Shown here: piece by piece, positions 1 to 12,247 of the stretch | Layout: each line of letters opens with the position of its first letter | How positions within the stretch are numbered: position 1 is the stretch's first letter | From: Zonotrichia leucophrys gambelii | Taxonomy: Eukaryota > Chordata > Aves > Passeriformes > Passerellidae | Assembly (NCBI RefSeq): GCF_028769735.1 | Contig: NC_088178.1 | Coordinates: forward strand, 20,348,357 to 20,412,356 | Direction: 5' to 3' | Length of the DNA: 64,000 bases | The notes under the pieces: model-generated | Told to the model about the DNA's origin: nothing | The model's database searches: none | Seen by the model: only the letters and a program-made list of their open reading frames with translations | Made by a program: the position numbers and the translations under genes

Positions 1-575
1 CCCCAGCCTCCCCACAAATTTTTGGGAGGGGTATGTTCCTGTGACTTTAGATGTGTTCATAAAGAACAGTATTTCAGTGTCTTACATGCAGCCGAAGCTG
101 TGTCCTCCAGTATGGATTTGCAGAGGTCAAAGTCAGCAGTTTTCCATATTCTGGAAAGGTACATTGCAGTGAAAGCACTTTACCTCTGGTAGCAATTGCT
201 CTGCAGCTGAGTGCTTTCAGAGGTGAAAGGATTTATTCATCTCAGCTGACTGTGAACCCCTTAGCAATGTGTTCAGCTGGAAACAATACCTCCTTGTGAG
301 AGCTGTGTCATCTGTGCTAGCGAGTGCTTTTCTGCCTCTCCTCCTCACTGTGCATCCTCCTCCTCTCACCTGTACCATTGCAGACTGCCTGTAGTGATTA
401 AGGTATTGCCAACCTCAATGGGACCTCCCCCCACCACTCATTTGATAGAATAGATGGGAATTTTTCCCTTGACTTTAATACAGACATGGTGGCTTTGGGC
501 ACCTTACATGCTCATTTCAGTTCTGCTGAGGCTGGGACAAAGGAGGTAATTTGTGATTTGTCTCAAGTTGGACAG

Positions 576-590
576 CTGCTGCTGCTGCTG
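576..590 (+). repeat. (CTG)5 trinucleotide run
   Basis: Five uninterrupted CTG units flanked by AG and TGATC. It is short and lies in intron. Confidence 0.9.
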
Positions 591-2999
591 TGATCTAAGT
601 GTGACCTTGGTACTGATTCTGACTATGTCTGACACTTAGGGATGTTTTTCAGAGATTTTTCCTAGTTTGTTTTCTTCTGTCAACACTGTCACTATAACAT
701 CTCATTTTTGTCATTGTAGTCTGGGTTTACATCACAGTGTCAGGCTGAGGCAATAAAGCAGCCAAACAACCTGGGTATGACTTGCAAGGACAAGTACACT
801 TGGGTCATGAGGTCTAGCTCTTTATGAATTATGTATCTCTTCTGCACTTCAGAAGGAATGTAATTGTGCACCCAAGCAAAAAGTAATTTGTACTGTGCAT
901 GCATATCCTGAATAGATAGTTTGAACCCGAGGTAGCTGATTTCAAGTGGTTACTCCTTCATGGCACTGGCTGATTATATTGCTCTTGTATGCATTGCCTT
1001 CCTGAGAGAGTAACAGAATAGTGCCAAAATCCTAGTCAGGTAGAGAAACTACAGGATGTTTCTTAAGCAGTCCTTGGTATTTTGCATAACCAAAGGCCTC
1101 AACAATCCAGGAAGTGTATATCTCTGAGGGTCAGAATTTAGCATTTCTTGCTCAGTTCAAAAAAAAAAAAAATCAGAATGTGTTAAAATCATCCATTTCC
1201 ATTTTTAAGTGCTTATAACCATGCATTTTGAAAACTTTTTTCATATCCTGCTGGGATCCCTCCTACTTTAACTCAGTTCTGTTAGAGCATGTCACTTTTT
1301 CACAGTTGTTACCCTGTGAGTTTCAGTGTTTGGACCCTGATTAAATGTGAGTCATTAGAGCTGCAGCAGTGCAGGAAGTGTACTCCTTAATCACTCACAG
1401 AACAAAAGAGATAATAACTACAGAAAAGTTTAACTGATATCTAACTACAGTGAAGTATGCATGTTCCAAGGAGGATCTTCTTTCAAAGCACTATGAACAG
1501 ATGCATGTATGCTTTAAAAGAAGTAGTGAAAAAAAGATGACACAGAAATTAATAAAAACTGAGTTTTACTAACAGATAAGTAGCTGATGTCTTTCTACTT
1601 CTGAAGGCTTACCCTTACTGTTGTAATGTTAATAATTTATAAGTGCAATTGCATTTATTTGTCTTTGTTACAAGTTAATCAATCTCAGAGTAGCTATAAA
1701 ATGCTATGTAAATATTTTTTCTCAGCTGTAATTGTGCCCAGACATACTAATGGGAAAAATGTACTGAGGCACATGTCTTAGGATGAAGGGTGATGAATAG
1801 ACCTGACTCAGGGAGGCAGAGGAAGCTGAGGCACAGGAAAGTCAAATTTTTCTGCGTCATGCAGCAGCTCAAGGGCAGAGCTATGAATAGAATAAAGGTC
1901 TCAAGGTTTTTCATCTCAGTCCAGTTGGCCAAATGAGACTCACTGTCCTATAATTACACATTCTGTGTCTCTGGTTTAGGAGGGCAGCAATATGTTGAAG
2001 TTACTTGCTTGTGGCAGAGGTCACCTGTGGGTGCCTGTAAAAGCACAGGCAGTATTTCAGAGAGCTGTGCTGATGGTAAAGCATGGTCTGCATGGGCAGT
2101 GCTGCTGGAGTGATGCAGGGGCTGTAATTAGGGTGGGATGTGGCTGCTGTGAGTTGCTGCTGGAAGCTGCCTCAGATGCATCTGTGCAAGTGCCTTCAGA
2201 ACTAAGTGTACAGCCTGAACTGTTGTGAATTCTGGTCTGGGGCTTTTCAACCTTTAAAAGGGTTGATTTGCCCCATCAAAGGTCCTGTACTTCTTGCTTT
2301 TTAGCTGCTTCAATACTGGGGAGTATTTTTTTTTGTAGTGGAAAAGTTTAATTTTGCTCTCCATATATAAGGTCAAGACTCTGTGTTATTCTAAAGTTTA
2401 AACTTTAAACAAATACATGTTCAGGCAGACTAAACTTCTAGAATTTCTGCTCAAACAATGAAAGACTGAGCTTTCAGAAAGAGAGGAACAACGAAACAGT
2501 TCAGGCTGTTTTAACCATAGCAATCATTAATGCTCTGGGTATAATTAGAAACCTAATTACTGTGAATTTACTTGCAAAGACTTTTCAGCCTTTTGAGACT
2601 TGCCCCACACAATTCTATCAGGTTCCAAGTGGAGCATGGGTGGTTCTCCATTAAGCAGCTAGGAAATTAGTAATGCTGCTTTTTTTTGTTAGCACCGCTG
2701 CTATAATCTCTGTTTAAATGTGCCTTATCTGAACAATGGAAAGACTTTTATTATTTTTCATTATGATTCATTTTAATATTATTTTCTATATATTTGAGTC
2801 CAGAGCTTTTGTGTTTGGGTCAGATACTTCATTAGAGGCAAAAGCCTGAGTTAATGCAATATAATGAGTGCAAATTGTATTACAGTGGAAAAATGTGTTA
2901 ATTTTGATTGAATTTTCTAATTTTGCCTTTTTATTTAACTGTTCTTCAAATATAATTTTTAATATTCCTAAACTTTTAAAAGATAGGTTTATGCATTGA

Positions 3000-3195
3000 T
3001 TTCAGTTGGGTATGAGGAAGAAATTCCTCATTGTGAGACTGGTCAGACACTGGAGCATGGCCTGGAGAAGTTGTGGATTCCCCATCCCTGGAAGTGTTTA
3101 AGGCCAGACTGGATGGGGCATTGACCAACCTGGTCTATTGGAAGGTGTCCCGTGCCCACAGTGGAGGAATTGGAACTAGATGATCTGTGCTCTTA
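3000..3195 (+). mobile_element. CR1 LINE relic, 3' end
   Basis: The stretch follows the CR1 3' region in order: the TGAGGAAGAAATTCCTC segment, the CCATCCCTGGAAGTGTTTAAGGCCAGACTGGATGGGGC segment split by small changes, then ACCTGGTCTATTGGAAGGTGTCCC and GGAACTAGATGATCT. The usual octamer tail is missing. The copy is 5'-truncated and diverged, with no coding capacity. CR1 is the main retrotransposon family of birds. Confidence 0.88.
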
Positions 3196-3480
3196 ATTTT
3201 TTTTCCAATTAAATTCTTCAGTCTTTGTAAAGATTAAATAACATGACAGAGTAGGTAATGTGAAACGGGATTTCTGTACTGGAAAGTTTCTGCAGAGCTC
3301 CTGTCTAAGCAGTTTCTGCTCCTCTGGCTTGCATTCAGATATCTAAAAAACTTGTTTGTGTAACGAATTAGTCCAGGGAACTGATATTGTGTGAAAATAC
3401 AGGGACCTTCTCTTCCTCCCCCCTCCAACACTTCAGGAAATGTTATTTTAAATCTGTCCTGGACAGACCGGCATTCTTAA

Positions 3481-3612
3481 CTCAGGATTTTTACGGAATC
3501 ATCAGGATGTTTGCAGAAACATCAGGATTTTTGCAGAAACATCAGGACTTTTACAGAAACATGAGGATTTTTAAGGAAACATCAGGATTTTTACGGAAAT
3601 ATCAGGATTTTC
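3481..3612 (+). repeat. 20-bp minisatellite, six full units plus a partial unit
   Basis: Units of exactly 20 bp begin at 3481, 3501, 3521, 3541, 3561 and 3581, with a half unit from 3601. The consensus is close to ATCAGGATTTTTACAGAAAC. Units differ mainly at positions 9-13, 18 and 19. The partial last unit (ATCAGGATTT) runs straight into the CpG-dense segment. Because 20 is not a multiple of three, an open frame crossing the array cycles through three readings and is not a repeat protein. Confidence 0.95.
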
Positions 3613-3735
3613 CGGGGAGCTCCGCGCAGCCCCGCAGGTGAGGACGGATGGGCGGCCGGGCCTGCAGTAGCGCCCGGGTACCGCGCGGGGGCAGCAGAGG
3701 CCCGGCGCGCCCGCCACGTCACGGCCGCGGCAAAA
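3611..3735 (+). promoter_or_regulatory. CpG-dense mini-island with a splice-donor-like site
   Basis: About 20 CpG dinucleotides fall in roughly 125 bp, while the surrounding intron is AT-rich and nearly free of CpG. The segment contains CGCAG|GTGAGG at 3633-3643, close to a consensus 5' splice donor on the + strand (GT at 3638-3639), and CCACGTCACG near 3713-3722, which on the minus strand reads CGTGACGTGG and contains a TGACGTGG CRE/ATF-type motif. No TATA box was seen. CpG retention suggests DNA kept unmethylated in the germ line, or a recent insertion. An internal promoter with a first exon ending at 3637 is possible but not shown. Alternatives are a GC-rich piece of an unknown repeat tied to the adjoining minisatellite, or a minus-strand promoter. 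Confidence 0.4.
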
Positions 3736-5904
3736 ATGTTGGGTTAAAAAACCACGAAAAACTCCAAAACCAAAAACCCAGAGCACTCTTTATTTTCATC
3801 GCAGTTACAGAATGGCAGCTGCCATTCCCTGGGTGAAAATTAAGAAAACCTTCCGTGGAGTAATTTGGTTTTACAGTGCCTTAATTTGGAGAAACCTTGC
3901 TATTTATATCCACTTATATTTAACAGTCCATTACTGTTGCCTATAGCTCTTCTCATAATCTGATCATTCAGATCACGTCCTGTGTCAAATATATGGTTTT
4001 ATCTCCTGACACTGGTGTTCAGAAGGTCTTTCCTAGTGGATTTTTTTTTTCTTTTGCATTCAATTGAAATTCTATATTTGTCCAAAGAATCTGGAGAGAT
4101 CACACAGGAATATAAAGTTTTGAGTACCATTATTGCAGGGAGGAGAAAATGTTGACAAATCTAAAATTTGTAGGAAGTCAGACTTTGTTACTTCATTTAT
4201 TTACAAAACAGCTTATTCTATTTGAAGGACTTCTGCCAGCTGAGGAGAGAGAAGAAAAGTTCTTACTATTTAATCTTGTCTCATGGGTTGCTGCTGTGGA
4301 GAAAATCTGGGTGCTTTTAATCTTGAATAATTGTAAGGTCCAGAAAACCTGCAGATCCTTCTGCAGAGGTTGAAGCAGGAGGAGAATAAAGACACATTTG
4401 ATAATCTGAATTGCTTTCCATAAGGTAGACCTGATATGGGAACTGAAAATGAAAATATGCTGCAGTCCTCTGACAAGTGATGATGACATGTTTGTAATTA
4501 CTGAAACAACTGCTGCTCTTAGTTTCAGGTACTTTAAAGAAAGAAGTAAAATAAAAGCTTTGGAAGACAAGTTTGTGTTCAGAAGCACATCTGTTGTAAA
4601 TGTCTCTCATGGCAGAATCTGTGCAGGTGAGTTCTGTCCCTCTGGCACTGGTGCCAGTCTTGTGTAAGGACAAATGGGCCTGCTCAGGCCAGAGGCACAA
4701 GCAGCAGACAGTGGGGTTAGCAGGTACTGTTGTTCCTCCCACCCTATTCTCCTCTCTTCCTGCAGTATGTGACCATTGGTTTCCTGAGATAGATATGTTA
4801 TCTTTTTATATAATAGTGCCTGTTAAGATTTTCAGACATAAACTTGTCTGACTGCTTTGCAAACCTACATGAGAGCTTCTGTTAACCATCTTCACATGGT
4901 ATTGAGCTTCCCAGACTAATGGTGTTGTCTGAAAAAGCACCCCTAACGCCTAGTTAAAACATAAATGAGTTAAGAAGACGGGGAGAGAATTAATGTTTCT
5001 AGAAATGCTTGATAAAATTGCCCTAAATGAATGGCAAAGTATTCTCTTTGTTTATGTTTTGTCAAAAGGTGTTTAAGAAGACAGGGTAGTGAGTGTTTAA
5101 CTCTGTGTAGAAATTACAATGAGACTCTTAAGAATTTACCTGGGTTCCAAAAATAATTTAGTATCTACACAGATATTGGAAAGGCTAAGATTGTGTGACT
5201 AACCAAGACTGTAGAAAGCCAGTTTAGGAAGGAGAATTAATAGTATTTCAAGATATTAAACTTCTTTCTGAGAACTTACTTGGAAAAAAATATATTGTAA
5301 TTGAAGCAGTACTTTTCCAAATGTTCCCTATGTTGTAAGCACCTGAAATATTAAGTGCACATACTACATTATTTCTTTGAAAGCAACTAATCTTTGTACT
5401 ATTTAGGTTTGCACATTCTAACTGTTGACATGAGATCGGCTTGAAGATGAAAGTAGATTTATTCTATCAAAGCAGGGTGAGACTGTGAATTAGTCTTGGG
5501 ATATATGAGAATTAGCCATATTCATAAATAGAAATATTAGATATGTTCAGAATTTCTGTCTCTGCTCTGTTGTTTAAAGCAGAATGTTTTTGCATCTTTC
5601 ACCTTAGTTATTAGTATATTTCTCTCTGACTCTGTTTAGCCATTATTGTTGCAGGCTTAGTAGTAAAAAGAGCTCTTTTACTAAAGGTAACTATAGTACA
5701 CTCTCATATTTGTGTGCCTACATCTGCAATGTGTAAATAGTGGGAAAAATAATCCTTTCCATCTTATGTGTCCAGATATGGTAAGCTAGAGGAAAAGAAA
5801 TCTACATGGATTAGTTTTAATGTTTGATTTGTTCAAGTTTAAAATATCTTTAAAAAAATCTTAAGTGTTTTTAAGAATAGAGCAAGACTTTGCAAAATTA
5901 GAGG

Positions 5905-6400
5905 ATAATAATAGTTGGAATGAATGTAACTAAATTTCTAGTCCAACCTCCTGGTCAAAGCAGCATCAATTATTGGCTGAGACCAAGTCTTTATCAGTCA
6001 GGTTTTGAAAACTTCCAAGAATGGAGACTGCACAACCTTTCTTTTCCAATATACAGTCTTTTCCAATATATCACTGTCTTCATGGTGAAGAGATTTCTCT
6101 TTACATCCAACAGTCCCAACCTCTCATTTCAGCTTGTGCCCACTGCCTCTCATCCTCCCACCGTGTGGCACTTTGGGAACCAGGCTCCATTTCCTGGGGA
6201 GCCTCCTGCAGGTGCTGGAGGGCTGCCCTTGGGCCTCCCCCAGGTGCAGGCTAAACAGGCTCATTGCCTCAGTCTCTCCTCACAGGCCTTGTGTCAGTGC
6301 CCTGGTGTTTGATCATCTGCACAACCCCTGCACAATCCCTTGTTTGTCTGCAGCCCTCCCTAGGGACCAGGCATGATGTAGTAGAACAGAGGGTTCATTG
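5905..6400 (-). mobile_element. CR1 LINE relic, 3' region, minus strand
   Basis: On the + strand this reads as the reverse complement of the CR1 3' region: CTAGTCCAACCTCCTGGTCAAAGCAG, GGTTTTGAAAACTTCCAAGAATGGAGACTGCACAACC, CTTGTGCCCACTGCCTCTCATCC and GTGTTTGATCATCTGCACAACCC, each with small differences from the family. The copy is diverged and has an extra TTCCAATATA duplication near 6044-6070. It has no coding capacity. The open frames here are transposon shadows. Confidence 0.85.
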
Positions 6401-6769
6401 TCATCTGGAGTGGTTTTTTATATTTGTGTATTCCTGTACCCCTTTTCCTAAACTTTTTTTCTGTTTTCTTTCAGTTAAATAGTTCTATATACTTTTTGGC
6501 ACGTCATCTTATGTTTCACACACCTCTTTGTCATGCCTCTGTTGCACTGGAGATGCTCATATTGGAGTTGGCTGAAGAAATGTCAGGTGAATGAAGGGAC
6601 ACGTAACATGGAATGTACAGTATTGAATGTATTGAATATACAATAACAATGTAGGTATTGATGTTGCTGCCACAAAGGCTTTATGCTTCTCAAGGGGATC
6701 AAGTCCAAAAGCAGTTACTTTTAAGGGAGTATAGAACAGAATGATTAGTAGAAAAACAGACTTCAGGTA

Positions 6770-6910
6770 CCAGGCACCATCTGTGGGCAGCCTGTTCCAT
6801 TGTGCTGTGGTAGAGACATTTTTCCTAATGTCCAGTCAGAACATCCTAATCTGTAACTTGTGGCCATTGTCACTTCCTTCCCCTGAAGGACTTGCAGGAT
6901 TGAGTGAGAA
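6770..6910 (-). mobile_element. CR1 LINE fragment, minus strand
   Basis: The segments GGGCAGCCTGTTCCATTGTG, TTTTTCCTAATGTCCAGTC and TAACTTGTGGCCATTGTC follow, in order, the reverse complement of the CR1 3' region. It lies about 370 bp from the preceding minus-strand copy and covers an overlapping part of the family, so it is a separate insertion and not a broken half of that copy. Confidence 0.75.
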
Positions 6911-9309
6911 TTGAATATGTGTTCCATATGCTACACTTTTTTTTTTGGTTTATAATGGTGGGTATAAAGTGAAGACCAGAAGACAGTGTGAGAAGTAATT
7001 ACCAGAGTAATCAGGGCTGTCTCTCAAAATTTCAGAACTCAACAGATGAGAAGGTCAGTGAGGAAAGGCAGTGGCTGTTTGTGCAATACTTGTCATTTAG
7101 GCTCTGAGTGCTTGACACACAGTTTAGTAAGCTCAGAATAACAAAGAACTGTTTGAAAGAGGGTGGCTGTTACTGACTGCTGTGAAATCAGAAGCTGAGG
7201 GCTGTGAGAAGATGATGGTTGCAAGGGGGACCATGCATGTTGTAACTGGCTCCCTCTGGAGAAGGCAGAGCTGCTGAAAATGGCTGGGTTGGGTGTGAAC
7301 ACTGATGTGTTTTAACAACTTCTGCTGCTGCCAGCTATTAATGATAGGCATGTCTGGATTGTGACTAAAATGTGGAGATATCTGGAGTGTTGAACATAGG
7401 TTTGTTTAATATTGAAGTGACTATAAATTTGGGGTTGCAACCTGTTTTAGAGGCAGTTGGGGACTGCAACGTGTTGCATCCAAAAGGAGTGGTGCCCTTA
7501 AAGTCTCCCTTTTGTACTTTTGTTTGGTTTTTCTAATCCTTTTGAGCATTTGTATTGCTTATTTGATCATGCTTCAACTTTCTGCACATCTTTCTTAAAT
7601 TTTCTTCAAGTTCTGGTTCCTGGTGTAGCACAGATGTTGTTTTCCAAACTATTTTTGAGGTAGTTTAGTTTTTCAGATATCCACACTAAGCTCTTTAAAT
7701 CTCTCCCATGAATTGCTTCATTGATTCAAAACTCTGTGGTATAGGAACACTGGAGGTATTTAATGAATTGTGCAATAAGATATATGCTGGTTGCAACCAT
7801 AGTGTTGTGTGTTGCAAATTCATTTCCCTTTTGAGTCCTTTTAGCCATTGCACACAAATGTTTGTCTTTCTGCTTGCAGTGACTGCACCAACAGTAGTGG
7901 TTGTCCCTTCCTCATAGCACCTCCACTTATTGTCCTTGAAAGGTGAAATTTCCAAAGCTATTAGTTCATAACAAATACCATAATTTCTTTTCTTTTAGTA
8001 GGAGTTGAGAAGTAAGTATACTCCTTTTCTAAGACATTTTATCTTATTATCTTTTTTACCAGTTCCTTCTAGTGTGTGCCTGTGTACACTTTGTAACACA
8101 TTTTAATTAAAAAGCATTATTTGTGGTATTTCCTTTGTCCGTGTCCAGTGGGATGAATGTTTCCAGAAGGCTTCATCTTGCATAGATTGCTGGGTGGTTC
8201 CCTTCCTGCATCCTGTGCAGTGTGAAGCCTCATCTCTGGAATGTCTGTCTGGTCCAATAAAGTGTTTGGGGAATGCAGTTACTTGGAATCACGTGGGGTA
8301 TAAATCCCCTGCTATTGCATATTGAATGCTGGGCTCTGTCAGGATTACAAACATGTGGAGGTGCTTGCACATTGCAAGTTTCATCTTGAAGACAGAAGCA
8401 AATCTGTATTTATAATTTTTAATTATTTTTTCTTCCATGTTGTTTCTCCATCAAGGCAAATGTTTTTGGCTTCTTTAAAGAACAGGCTTGAACCAGTCTC
8501 AAATTTCTACAGGGATGTTGGTCAATTGTATGGAGGAAGAAGTTACATTGTTGAGATTGTAACCTTCTTAGGACTTGGGTAGTATTGAATAATGTTTCTC
8601 TGGCCATAAAGTAGAAGCCTCCTTCCTTATTGCTGTCCTAATGCTAAAGTTGGTTGCAAATTAATTTTCTTCTTTTTTTTTTATTTTTAAAGCACTGACA
8701 GTAGCAAGATAATATCAGCAAGTGAGAATAACAGTCCTGAACAGTCAGTCTGTAGGTAAGAAAGGGATAGTTTTAAGAGGGATAGTGTTAAGCTTCAAAA
8801 TAATTATTTAGGTTTTGAAAATATAATTAATATTTCTTTTTAACTTATTTTCATATTTATGTTATGTACCTCAGTGCTGTTATCTTGCATTTTTGTACTC
8901 CTGGCACTCTGACATTTAGTCCAGCTACCTCACTGGCATTAAGAAACAACAGGGAGTGACCTGGGTGTACAAGGCAATTTCCTTTCCTTCTGTATAACAT
9001 TTAGGTACTTTCTAAGATACTTTAGTAAGTATTTAATTTGAAAAATAATTGTCCTGTGCTTTTTTAAAGTGTAGATTAATAGACTTGATTTCTAGTAGTG
9101 TGTTTTCTTGATTATCTGACCTTAAATGTTACTACTTATTTTAGAGGTTGTATATTCTAATAATGGCCATTCAAAATGTTTTCCTTCATAGGAAATTGTA
9201 GCAAATAACACTGGAAAGAACTACCCCAGGTCTTTCTCTGGACTTTTAGAAACAATATTTTTAACATCTTTTTATTCCAACATATGTCATAAGTACTCTA
9301 TAAAATCTA

Positions 9310-9440
9310 ATTAGGGGAACTGGTACAATCTGTCCCAGTGCTTAATTGTTCTTCCCTCTAGACAGATTTTTCCTGATGTCTACTCTAAATCCCTTTGGCC
9401 ACAATGAAGTCAATTGCAAGCTTTTCTGACTTTCACCCTC
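9310..9440 (-). mobile_element. Probable degenerate CR1 fragment, minus strand
   Basis: CTGTCCCAGTGCTTAATTGTTC, GATTTTTCCTGATGTCTACTCTAAATCCC and AAGTCAATTGCAAGC resemble in order the reverse complement of the CR1 3' region (CTGTTCCAGTGCTCAACC..., TTTTTCCTGATGTCCA..., AAGTCCATTGCC...). It is short and old. The call rests on motif order and not on a full alignment. Confidence 0.5.
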
Positions 9441-12247
9441 ACTCATTTTAATTTTTTTTTCTCCCCTCAACATGTGTTTGTGAGTTTTAGATTAGTTGAT
9501 AAGCTTCTTGCAGTCTTACTTTCTTCAGATTTGGGCTTTATAATCTTTCTAGTGGAAATTTTTTAAAAAAATATTAAACATTGCTACTTCTAAATACTCT
9601 CTAACATGTATGTATGTTTCTTGGTGTGTGGTGCTCCAGCATGTATTTCTTTGGAATGAGTGGAATAGAGAAATGTGGTTTGCAGTTGTGCTCTAGCTGA
9701 TGCTTTTCAGTGCAAAGACATGAGGGTTTCAGCATTGTGGTGCCAATTCAGATCAGCTTGCTGTTCACTGTAACTCATTACAACACCATTGAGTCCCCTT
9801 GGAAGCACTTTGTTCCCTTTCCAAGATCAAATATTTGTATACTTGCCACACACTTGGAAGTCGTGTTGCTGTTAAATGTATGGAAGTTTGATTCTAAGTC
9901 TGCTCGTGATGGAAAGACATGAAACCAGCCTTGAAGCTTCAAAGTTGTGTCCTTTGCTCAGAGGCAGCTGACTGCTGTCTCCCATCGCTTCAGAAGAAGA
10001 CACTGAACTGGGTGGAACTGTCCTGTTGACAATATAGTTAAGGACAACATGCTTTGTTCAGTTTCTTTTGGTTTTAAGCTCTGTAGACATTTTCTGTCAT
10101 ATGTCACCCTGCCCTGAAAAGATTTTGAGATCAAGCAGTAGAGGTTTCTTTTCCATTGCAAGTTGTACCAATTTGTTTCTTCTCTATACTGAAAGAGTTC
10201 TATTTTCTGGTTTGTTTGTTTTGAGGTTTTTTTTCTGTAGTTCTGGATTATACTTCAGTGTATTCATTCACAGTTCAATTTTGGCACGGTCATCTTAAGT
10301 ATGTAATCTAGTTAGAGCATTCCTTGTCCTTGTATGTCTTTTCCTCCTTGTGCTTGTTCATACAGGCTGCCTTGGTGAGATGCCTGTGCCGCAAATCCCA
10401 CTTGGGGGCATTTTTTCCCCTGTACTGCTCATACAATTTGTGCCTATCCTCCTTGACATTGCCTTCCACATGAGGGGACAAGAACAGTAGTACACTCCAT
10501 TTCTGAATTTCTCTGCTGCTGGTGATCATCAGCTGGACACTCTGAGGGAGGTGTCTCCTCAGGTTCAGGGCTTTTCCTGAAGCTTCATGGTGACCCTGCG
10601 TGGGTGGCTCTGGAATTTTCATCACAGGGGAATTCCCTGCCTCGCCTCCCTGTTTCTGCTCTTGCTGTGCTGCATCTGCAGTGTGATGGTCCTTCTTCCA
10701 GCATGGGCATGCTGGGTTATCAGAGGATATCAGAAGTACAGGAGTCTTCCTGTGTTGTTTCCTCTAGGGCCATTTGCCAGATGGGATGTAGCCCTCAAGA
10801 TGCGTTTTGAAAAACCTTGTGGTAGAATATCTGATGTGTGGCTGTTGAGCAATACACTGATTTTAAAATCTAAAACCCCCTTTTGGCTTTACAGAAATGT
10901 TCCAGAAAATATTATTGTGGTGTTGACTGGGTCTTGTCTTCCTTAGAGGATAGCCTTCCATTTATTTTATTTTTTGTTAATTTTCAAATTAATCTTTTAA
11001 AATTATTTCTAAGGCTAAAACTGTGTTTTTCTACTCACAGAAGAAGGTTTTGGGACAATAAGTATATGTATATTATAACCAACCCAAAACCTGTCTCGTT
11101 AGTAGGAAGTAACCAATACATCTGGAACATCTTTACAGGAAGTGGGATAATTAATGAATAAAGCTAGGTGGATGCTTTTGATGGATGGAGTATTCTGATC
11201 GTCAGGGCTGGATGTCACCTTATGCAGTGCAGCTTTGGAACAGCAGAGGGTACTGTTGGTGCAAGATAAAAAATGAGGTTTTTCACACCGAGTTTGGAAT
11301 TTTTTTGCTCCTAATATGTTACTCATTGGAACTGTTGACATGTTATTGGTCTTTGTTGGATCACTGCCCTGTCCTCATAGCATGCATTTATGAGTAGTTT
11401 TGTGGAGAATCACCCAATTAAGTACGAATGTTTTCTCATTAGTTCTGATGTCACAAAGAGTGCTTCAAAGATGTGTATTCTGATACAGTTGTTTGTCCTT
11501 CAGTGTTGTGGAAGGACTGACTGTTCCTTCTTTGTTCTAGATTGAGGAGTTGATTATGCTGGAACTTTCCAGAGAGTTTTTCTTCTGGAGATAAACTATA
11601 AAAGAACCAGTAAAGGTTTGGGGACAAAGTTGCAATTATTCCATCTCTTGTTGGACAGCCCTGCTCTCTCCTCCTGTGTTTTATTTACCACATTCTTGCA
11701 CAGTCTCTGGCTGCTGTTCACCAGAGTTGTGTTTTATTTGAATGTCAACAGGTGGGCTGTTATTTAAGACCCGCTTTTAAGGAATGTTACCGTTTTGCCA
11801 GGGATCATTTCAGTTCTGTGGAAAGGACCTGAGCTTTCCAAATCTAAGTTTCTGAGAGTACAGTTACATAGTGTGTTGATTTTTGTGATAAATCTGCTCT
11901 AAATGACTACTTAATAGTAACATTTTTAAGGACTATTTTTGGTGATTTTTGTCCCATACTTTTTCAGTGATCCAATTTACCACGTCCCCTCTCCCTGTGA
12001 GCAATTTTCATGGCACAGCTGTGCTGGGGGCAGTTGCAGTGATGTGCTGGGCCACACAGGGTGTGAAAATCTCCTAAATTTTTCTTTGGTGCCAGAGTAT
12101 CCTGTCTGGCGTGGAGGCTGGTGTTAATTTGAGGTTGGAATTGGTAATCCTGATGGAAGTGAGACACCTTCAGTTTGGTCACTGCTGTGTTCTGACTCCA
12201 CTGTAATGTACCTGTGCTTACAGAAATGGTTTCAAACTGAAAGCGCA

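Noticed and set aside
3481..3612. CRISPR-like array of regularly spaced repeats
   Set aside because: The 20-bp units are directly adjacent without spacers, in a vertebrate intron, so it is a minisatellite.
4193..4742. Overlapping minus-strand open frames of 131 and 141 codons
   Set aside because: Two frames overlap with no coding signature, and no splice-bounded homologous exon is visible.
10308..10625. 105-codon minus-strand frame with a charged C-terminus (KEDRHKLYEQYRGKN...)
   Set aside because: It briefly looked like a retroelement or exon remnant, but I could match it to no family and it has no convincing flanking splice sites.
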